Shown here piece after piece: positions 56,278 through 64,000 of a stretch of 64,000 nucleotides of DNA. The position numbers and the translations under genes are program-made. The first letter of the stretch is position 1; every line of letters begins with the position of its first letter. The stretch comes from Polytrichum commune (lineage: Eukaryota; Streptophyta; Polytrichopsida; Polytrichales; Polytrichaceae), in contig OX485804.1 in assembly GCA_950295325.1 (NCBI GenBank), positions 19,094,001-19,158,000 of the forward strand, written 5' to 3'. The notes beneath the pieces were generated by a model, which worked only from the letters and a program-made list of their open reading frames with translations, searched no databases and had not been told where the DNA came from.

Positions 56278-57199
56278 GATTGTTGTTCAAGTTTTTTTTT
56301 CGATCCACAATTGTGAAACATCCATAACATTATTCAAATCCATAACCGTATTCTGTGGGACTAACAATATTATATGGAATATTCCCCATGTTTAGTCTAA
56401 ATGTGGGAATAGTCCATGGAATATTGTCAGTCCCACGGGACATTGTTATGGATCTGAATAATGTCATGTTCGACTTGAAGAGGCCATGATGATTGATATT
56501 TGATGGAGCTCGCCAAATACCTAAACGTGAACAAATGCTTTTAACTTTGCACCTCATAAGATATGAAAAATGCAATCAAGTGAGTGCAAGATGCCATAAT
56601 TCTCATTATTTTCGGAGCTCGTATGAGAATATATATATATAATTTATCAAAGTGTTCATTGTGCGTCTCATTGAGTGATTGTGTAGGTCCTCCCAATTAT
56701 TATGTTGACTTTGTCCCTCCGAATTAGTTAACAACTTTGAGCATGTAGTCCAAACTCTATTAAACACATGTCTTCTTGGTGTCCATTACTAGATTTACAC
56801 TTTACAACACAACACTCAAATCTAGTTGTCCAAATCACATAAGTAACCAAATTTGGTTTGCTTACAAATTTACCTTAGTTGGCCATTTGTGGATTTAGAC
56901 CTTTGACTTTAGCCTCTCAATACACACGCTAACCCCCTCCCCCCCCCCCCCCCCCCCACTTGCAATACAAAGTTGAGGCAGTTCCAATTCCTCTCCCTCA
57001 CGTCCTTCAATGCAATTATAAATCCACTCAACAAACTTTCATTGTAGGACGGAATTCCCTCCATTCTCCCTCGCATTGAAAATCAAGTTGACTGATCCGT
57101 GTCTCCTAGCGTCATAAAGCTTCCCAATGACAAGCCATAACAACATCTGAGCAAAGAGACTTCTCTTTTGTGCTTGCTTCCTCATGGTATGCCCCTCCC

Positions 57200-58242
57200 C
57201 AGGGTTTGGGAGATTTTTGAGCTCAACCAGCTAAAATCCGCCCCTTCACAACTTCTACCGGTTTTTTCATGATTTAACCGGTTGCAAACTTGTTGTCATT
57301 AATTTGGACCAGCCAATATCTTCTTCTTCTTCTTTTTTCCAAGTGCCGGCTAATTTCCTCTTCATTGTAATGACAACTTGCCAAAAACTTGGGCATTGAT
57401 AAGTAAGTTGGTTTTCCGATGTAGCAAAATTATATCTACAAACAACATACACCATTCAACAATAACGTCCAAAGAACATATCAACATCCAACAATAATGA
57501 TCAACAATTTATTACATACAAGAAACAACAACAATGATCAACAATTTATCCATAGCACGAGTTGAACCTAAAATAACCCATCAACCTGTTGATGGCCATG
57601 GATTTACTCTTCTATCATACCTAAGTCTTAAAACCTCGTATTAGATTTGAGGCCACAACATGATAAAAGAATAACCTAACATACCATACTATATACAAAA
57701 ATGACATCCATCAACTGTTAGAGTCAAAATCAGCAGTATCATCTTCGCCTTCGAGAGGAAAACGCCCTAAAAGGTATCTCTGTGGATGTGAAAACAACCA
57801 TCTAAACTTTGTAGAGTTCCTCCATAAAGCTATGGCTTCCATTAGTACATTATCAAGATCACCACGAAGATCTTTCATAGACACACTCATAATACATTAT
57901 AAACGCTAGCCGTCAACAATGAAATGCAATAATGAAGCAAAAGCTTCGCCTATCCGCCATCCACCAAATTGCTACAAGCCTACAATGAACACATAACCTA
58001 AACCCTAGAACTAGATGATTTCTGCCCCTAGATGAATCAAATTGGATGAAATCTGCATATTTCACAATTCATCTGGGTAAAAATCCTCCTCCTCAAAATG
58101 GTTGCCGGTTGATTTTTTTAATTTTTAATTTTAATCATTTTTTAAGCACCGGTTTCACATCATCCACTTTCCAATTCAACTGGACCTTTCACAAAACCAA
58201 CCGGTTGCCATTACACTAAATACCGGTTCTCCCCGGACATTG
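57200..58242. mobile_element. Non-autonomous hAT element, TSD CCCCTCCC
   Basis: Begins CAGGGTTTGGGAGATTTTTG, ends TACCGGTTCTCCCCGGACAT followed by TG, with identical CCCCTCCC at 57192-57199 and 58243-58250. 1043 bases. ACCGGTT words cluster near both ends (57258, 57280; 58150, 58198, 58222), typical subterminal repeats. No transposase seen. Confidence 0.85.
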
Positions 58243-58825
58243 CCCCTCCCCACTTGACTTTACCAAATTACCAAAGTCTTTCCTAAAAATTAGGTAAAGC
58301 TCCCTCGGTTATAGCAGAGGCATCCAACTATCTCAATGCACCTACAAGAACTTGCTTTGGAGATTGTCAAGTAGGTTTTAGTTAAGTGGCTTTCACACAT
58401 GATCATGGTTTTATCTATTAAGCAATGAATGTTGGATAGTTTTTGTTCCATCCCCAAATGCCTTGCTACTCGTCTATCTTATCATCAATTTTTGTTAATG
58501 GAGCTCCTCGTGCCCTCATAGCTAAGACTAAAAGCAACCAATCACAACGGCAAGAGGCGACACTTTTAAAGGTCCTACATTTTTGCCTCATGTCTAGGTT
58601 GCGATGGAAGGGTTGGTGCTTGAGGCTTAAAACCTCCACTTTTAAAAGCATGCCACATCATTTGCCAACTAGACTCGACACTAGATAATGTCGATGGTGT
58701 GAAGGCCGTGTTTTTAGAACCAATTTTTAGGCTTAGCTATAGTCAGGTGGGAAGGGGGCATTAGTTGAGTTGATTTATTTGTATGAAAAATGATGACACG
58801 ACGCAAGGGAAGCTATCTTATGAGC

Positions 58826-58880
58826 AATGAGCAGTGAGTGGTGAGCGGTGAGCAGTAACACATGAGCAATGAGCTCTAAT
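58826..58880. repeat. GTGAGC(A/G) short tandem repeat
   Basis: Degenerate 7-base units GAGCA.TGAGC, GTGAGTG, GTGAGCG, GTGAGCA over about 50 bases. No gene. Confidence 0.6.
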
Positions 58881-60192
58881 GATGGCCATAGAGATGGAAT
58901 GCAATAGATGCACTATACAATATTATTGAACGTAACGGGCTTTTTGTGTTGAATATTACATAATATAATATTGAATGAAATTCAAATGCATGACATCATA
59001 ACATCTAATAATACAGAAATAAACATCACATAATTACAACCAAAAATTATTTGTAAACAAAATATAGAACCCTAAAACAAACCCTAAAAAATATCTCATT
59101 TGGAAACCTAATAATACACAACCCAAGCCTAAAAAATATCTCATTTGAAAACCTAATCATACACAACCCAACCCACTAGTGGGATGTGGATTATAATTTC
59201 ATCATAACATTCTTTGTAAACAAGATCTAGTGTGCACAAAAGAGGACTTAGAAATAAAAGAAGAAGGGTGCACGCCTTTGGCAAAGAAGAGAAGAAGGAA
59301 GAAGGGTTTGAAGTTTTATAACACGAAGCAATTACATAGGGCCAAAATAGAACGACAAATGGGTAGGGTCACTTTATGTGACATCGAAGACACTACACGC
59401 ATACTAAAATTTCTTGCAATAGAAGAAAATGAAAATGTTGAAATTGAAACGCAAGATAGCAAACAACCCTTCATTTTTGGAAATGATGATGACAAACGAG
59501 TGACCAACGTTGCCAACGATGTGTCTGACGCAAAACAAGAAGGAGAATGTACTTTCATTTACAATGCACCGGTAATTATTTCATGGTTTTTATGTATAGA
59601 CGAGGTAATTTTCCAATCGATATCATGAGCAATATGAGAAGGCAACATGAAAACCTTAACCTTAAAAATTAGAAGGGATTTTTTCTCCATTTTGGAACAA
59701 ATCCTTGTAGGAAATTTTTTTTGTTCTAATTCACTCATGTGGGGGATTTTTCTTCCGATTGGAATTGTATCCCCGGTGGAAATAAGGGTCGAAGATTCTT
59801 TTTTAAAAAATAGACATCATTTTTACTAGAAGCTTTAGGGAAATTAAACGTTTTGGAACAGCCAGGGAAAAAAAATTACCATTTCGTGAGGGTTATGCAC
59901 ATGAGGCACACGTGATGCAGAGGGAGGCGAACGCACCAAGTGGAGCGCCAATGAAGAAACCAAACGGAAGAACAATGGCCAACGTGTTTGCTCTGACAAA
60001 CGAGCTCTTTCATCAAGCGGCGAACAACCCATCGACATCCGCCGGTGTGTACACAACGTCCGATAGCGATGATGAAGCGACGGTTGGCAACGCCATCATT
60101 AGACCCTTCTCCAGAATAACATGTAAGTCTATTTTTTATTCTCTCTATAAGTATTTTTCAAATATCAGTGGTCATAATCATTTTTGTGAATG

Positions 60193-60260
60193 TTTTGAAA
60201 GAAATGTTTGGAATAGGGGTTTCGGTACCGAAACCCCTATTCCAAACATTTCTTTCAAAA
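60193..60260. repeat. Perfect 68-base palindrome
   Basis: 34-base arms with no spacer, centred on GGTACC. The arm contains GGAATAGGGGTTTCGGTACC. It lies in the intron between the second and third coding blocks of the 59-64 kb gene. A perfect palindrome of this length is normally unstable, so it is either recent or under-mutated. Confidence 0.97.
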
Positions 60261-60610
60261 AAATATTTATCATTTACCTATTTTATGTTCACACCATAGC
60301 CGCATTCATTGTTTTTTTCTATGTTTGTTTCTTCAAAGAAAATTATGGAATAGGTGTTTCCACTACTTTATTTAATAACAATGTACTTCTCATTCAAAAA
60401 TTTCATGTCAATGTCATAGCCGCATTCCTGATTTTTTTGTACAAGAACCCCTATTCCATAACTTTCCTTCAAACAATACATTTATCATTCAATAATTTCA
60501 TGTTGATGTCATATCCAATGTCCTCATTTTTCTTATGTTTATTTTTGAAAGAAAATTCTGGAATAGAAGTTTTTGGTACCGAAATGCCTATTCCACAACT
60601 TTCTTTCAAG
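60261..60610. repeat. Array of diverged inverted repeats related to the palindrome
   Basis: Half-sites AAGAAAATTATGGAATAGG (about 60338) and AACCCCTATTCCATAACTTT (about 60445), then an imperfect full palindrome at 60547-60608 (GGAATAGAAG...GGTACC...GCCTATTCC). The spacers repeat TTTCATGT.AATGTCATAGCCGCATTC-like words (near 60281, 60402, 60497, 60637). The alternating palindrome-spacer structure suggests repeated foldback insertion or tandem duplication of one unit. Confidence 0.8.
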
Positions 60611-63600
60611 TATTAAAATTTATTCTTCATTAATTTCATGTCTATGTCACAATTATGGCTTTTATTTTTTGTATGGTTATTTCTTGAAAGTAAAGTGGAT
60701 GATCTTTTTCGCTTATAATAAGTTTTGATTTGGTTGTTTATATGTAGAATAACATTTTGGCGGACACCGACATTGAAGAAGCATCAAAAATAAAGTTAGA
60801 GAAAATATATTTCACCTTTGTCGTGAATGGCTTGTGAATTCAACCTTTCTAAATCTTGTTTATCCATTCTTATATGTTGTTTTAAGCCATGGCCTTTGAT
60901 TAGGCCAATTCTAGAATTTGATGTTCAGTTGTTGGAGAATGAATTTCTCAATGGATATAGAGAAGGTGATCGTGTCTTGTATGTTTCTATCGTCAACGAT
61001 TGTGGGGAAAATTTATATGTGACAGAAGACAAGTTGAGTTCTTGGAATCCAATATGACAACAAATGAACGACGTTTTTGAGCAGTCACTTTTTGGAGATG
61101 AAAATTTGAAATTTTTTAAAGGTAAAATGTTTTGGATATGGGAGGGTAACCACCGAGTTACAATATGGAGACGACACATAGATAGAGATCATGCTGATGA
61201 GGATGAACGACATTATAGTGTGAATTGTATATGCTTTAATGCAATAGATGTCACTGACATTCTCTTGGATGCCATGAATGACATCAATAGGTAAGGCCTA
61301 AAGCCCATTAATTTGAATTTATTTTGTTAAATTAAATATTATATTTATAAATTTATTTTGTTGAATGACACATCCACGGATAATGATCATGTGAAGACCA
61401 ATTTGGTTCATAAAATTCATCGCATTCGGAGCTTTGGGTCTTTAAAGCTATATTTTTTTTAAATTGTCCCCTTGGAATTATGCTAAGTGCAAGAAGATAC
61501 CTCCATTGACTACATGGTATCCTCTTACTGCAGACATTTTTGTAGCTTTCATCTATAAGGTGAATCTTTAATATCTCAATGTCTACATCAATTTCATACT
61601 CTTACATTAAGTTGTATTATTTTTTTAAACTAAATTTTTTCAATGTTGTTTTCAGCGTGATGTTGTTGTAGCATCAGAAGAGTCATGTTATAAGTACAGG
61701 GACAACACTCCATTGGCCCAAAGATCTCCTAGGCTTGAATTGCAAGCTATAACAAATGCGGTGAGGAAAACAATGAGGGCATATAGGTCAAAAGAGTTTA
61801 ATAAACTCCTTGGAGTTGCGGATCCCATTAATAACGTTGATTTTGTGAAAGAGGTAAGTTTTTATATTATTCATTTCATTTTTGTAATATGTTTTATTCC
61901 ATTGTTTACTTTATATTCAACATTATTTTCATTGTTTACAGATGAATGGGTATTGGAGTTTCAATCCTAAACCAAAAATGACCTTAGAGAAATTACAGAA
62001 AATTGCAATAATTCCAGTAGATGACAAGTATAATGTGAAATGGTTGAAGTGGTGGAATTCATCTCTGATGATATGCAAGGCTTTGCATTTTTTTCCTCCC
62101 AATTTTATAGACAATAACCTTGATTTGTGATTGGTGAAAGCATCATTTTGTGCTCATGTAATATTATGAATTATAATTGTAATTGTAATTGTATTTATAC
62201 TTATGAAAGCATTAGAATTCTTATATAGCGTTTGTATTTGTTAAGATAGTTATTTGACATAACGTTTTATGTGTTATTTCTAATTTTTAGTTGGAGGAGG
62301 ATGTCATATATGAGTTTCATGGTATTCTACCACAATTGAGTGATGTGATTTGGGACAACGTCCTCCAAATTGGATATTACATAGAAAAATGGTGTTGTCT
62401 TCTCTGAAACAAAACGTATACACCAATTTTACACAGTTCAACACCATTTGCAAATTCACAATATTGATGAAGAATCATGAACGCGAATTGGCAGTGAAAC
62501 GTGTGATATATAGGTATTTTGCTACACTTGAGTATGTTGAAGTAATAAAGTTTATCTCCATTGGTAATATTGAACTATATTTATTTATTAAATTTGTATA
62601 AGTACCTAACAAGGGAGTTTAAACCCCGGAAAACAATTTCATTGCAAGCATTGCCTTCATTACTGAACTCATAAGCTGACAAGTTAAGTAACCTATGTAT
62701 ATTTTCAACCTCACAGTTGATATCGTGGACTCATGATTTATTTGTTCATTGTCCATGGTTTATTGAATGCCCAACAAATTTCTATTCCGCCGAAGAAGAA
62801 AGTCTTAGGTTGTCAATGGAGCCATCACAACCAATAAAAGAAAAGCCTCGTAGAGAGCAACAACATACTAGGAGAGGAGGTTAACGTAAACGGAAAGCGC
62901 ATGCGACATCAAATCTTTATGTATGAGCGAAAGTGATTGTACCATCGCCGCCACCGCCACCATCTGTACCAATAGCACAAAACAATAAACGCAATGTTAA
63001 TTTGCACCTTCATGATATTGCATTAACTCTTAGTCCACTCCAAGTTGATTTTGTTTCAACACCTTCAAAGTTTGTTTTTCAATCTCAACATATGGTTGTT
63101 GAAGCTTCTGATGGATCCAATATACACAAGGTTACCACATTTATAAAGAACGAGTCCATCTCTAATATGTTGGAGAATGGTGCAATCGACAACCCAATCG
63201 ACAACCCAATGTTGATGTCTGCGTTTGAATTTGTCAAAAAAATTAGTGAGCTTGAACAACATTATTTAATTTCGTATTTTTTTACAAATTTTTGTACTTG
63301 AAAACTATTTTTTCTTGATTATGGAATTCTAATGTATTTCATTTTTATTTATAGGTTGGTCATGCTCGCAACACTCGTATTTCATCTAAACTTTGTAAGT
63401 TTGGTGGATTTGATCTTATCATTGTGGATTTGCTAGAGGGTCTACATGTTCCGAATGTGTCTTCTCCTCCAAATTCAATTCTATATTGTAATGCATACAA
63501 CTCAAAGGACATAGAAGTTTTGTTTGAATTTGCAGATGATTTTTTTATAGATGATGCTCCATTGTTATTAATTCTTCTGGAGTTCAAAATTGTTAAGGAT

Positions 63601-64000
63601 GATATTAGGGCATGTGTTGCTTCACATGGATTTGCATTGACAAAGGATTGGTGGGCAATAAATGAATTGTCTTTGTGTATGCCAACATATACAAAACTGA
63701 CGGTACACTCCTATCTTAAATTTTCAAGTATTTTTTTCGAATATGTGTGGATTTTATTTGTTGTTTGATATCATGACAGATAACTATTTTCTAATAATGA
63801 GGATACAACATTGTATATAAACTCGACGGGTTCGGCTCATGATGTTCTTTTGATTGGAGCCCCGTCCACAATTTGTTTTCAACAAAATTGATGGTCTATG
63901 TCCAATGGAAGTGGAGGCCCTATATATCTTCTTCAATCGTACTACGCCCAAGACTCAATTGATGTACGGAAATATCCCATGGAGAGGAACACGTGAGAAA

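Larger units (their letters stand above)
59197..64000 (+). pseudogene. Multi-exon gene of unrecognised family: GNHR (ParB-like?) domain plus methyltransferase-like fold; carries nonsense codons
   Basis: Exon-like blocks in one direction. About 59197-59571: Lys-rich KKRRRKKGLKFY, then DIEDTTRILKFLAIEE; donor GTAATT. About 59800-60122: donor GTAAGT, then an intron with palindromes. About 60890-61290: SIVNDCGENLYVTEDKL..W, KMFWIWEGNHRVTIWRRHID and AMNDINR; donor GTAAGG. Then 61656-61853 (CAG acceptor, GTAAGT donor), 61942-62127, a frameshifted block at 62290-62530, and about 62720-63240. Last, 63355-63702 has FGGFDLIIVDLLEG and ALTKDWWAINELSLC, and a block from about 63850 ends in VEALYIFFNRTT and PWRGTREK at the window edge. 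GNHR recalls ParB/sulfiredoxin-like folds. FDLIIVD at motif IV and, in the copy at 42 kb, VLDAYAST at motif I recall beta-class N6/N4 DNA methyltransferases, but the DPPW-type catalytic motif is lost. Nonsense codons: TGA 61055-61057, TAA 62882-62884, TGA 62924-62926. Function unknown. Confidence 0.5.

Overview
The window is nuclear DNA of a land plant. Genes have GT-AG introns, the recognisable host genes are plant families (a multi-domain monothiol glutaredoxin, a GPI-anchored lipid-transfer protein, an F-box/LRR protein), and a short tract of the plant telomere repeat TTTAGGG lies near 48.1 kb. Only about three host genes occupy 64 kb. Most of the rest is AT-rich and made of old, nested DNA transposons, so this is a repeat-rich genome. 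A non-seed plant (bryophyte, lycophyte or fern) is possible, but the sequence alone does not settle the lineage.

Layout. 0-2.4 kb: 3' part of a GRXS17-type glutaredoxin gene (three CGFS domains, one per exon), with a PIF/Harbinger-type MITE in its first visible intron. 2.4-7.7 kb: no gene recognised; homopolymer and tandem repeats. 7.7-18.6 kb: a transposon field holding a CACTA-like foldback, an hAT element with another element nested inside, a decayed 3.5-kb PIF/Harbinger element (Myb-like ORF on +, transposase on -, TAA duplications), a pogo/Emigrant-type MITE and an hAT element with a perfect 8-bp duplication. 18.6-24.5 kb: AT-rich and geneless apart from one repeat copy. 24.6-27.4 kb: an LTPG gene followed by about three degenerate tandem copies of its own 3' end. 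30.2-31.8 kb: an apparently intact F-box/LRR gene on the minus strand. 32.5-38.2 kb: little that is recognisable. 38.2-41.2 kb: a pogo/Tigger-like transposase (minus strand) whose reading frame runs across a splice site into exons of a Ulp1-type (C48) SUMO protease. 41.1-42.3 kb (+): a broken copy of an unusual gene. 46.7-48.6 kb: two copies of one MITE family, the second split by a nested element. 51.2-55.8 kb: three Harbinger-type MITEs around a decayed Rep-like reading frame and a 263-bp tandem repeat. 56.0-58.2 kb: two hAT elements with perfect 8-bp duplications. 59.2-64.0 kb: a longer, multi-exon, mutated copy of the unusual gene of 41-42 kb. It runs off the window end.

Most notable. (1) The transposase-Ulp1 gene: a DDD pogo transposase joined through consistent splice phases to a SUMO-protease domain. 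(2) The two related copies at 41-42 kb and 59-64 kb. Their pieces look like a ParB/sulfiredoxin-type GNHR domain followed by a beta-class (N6/N4) DNA methyltransferase-like fold with a degenerate catalytic motif. Both copies carry breaks. I infer a dispersed, possibly mobile, gene family; this is inference, not established. (3) The tandem copies of the LTPG 3' end. (4) A perfect 68-bp palindrome with related inverted repeats inside an intron of the 59-64 kb gene. The host genes show no operon-like or functional linkage to one another.
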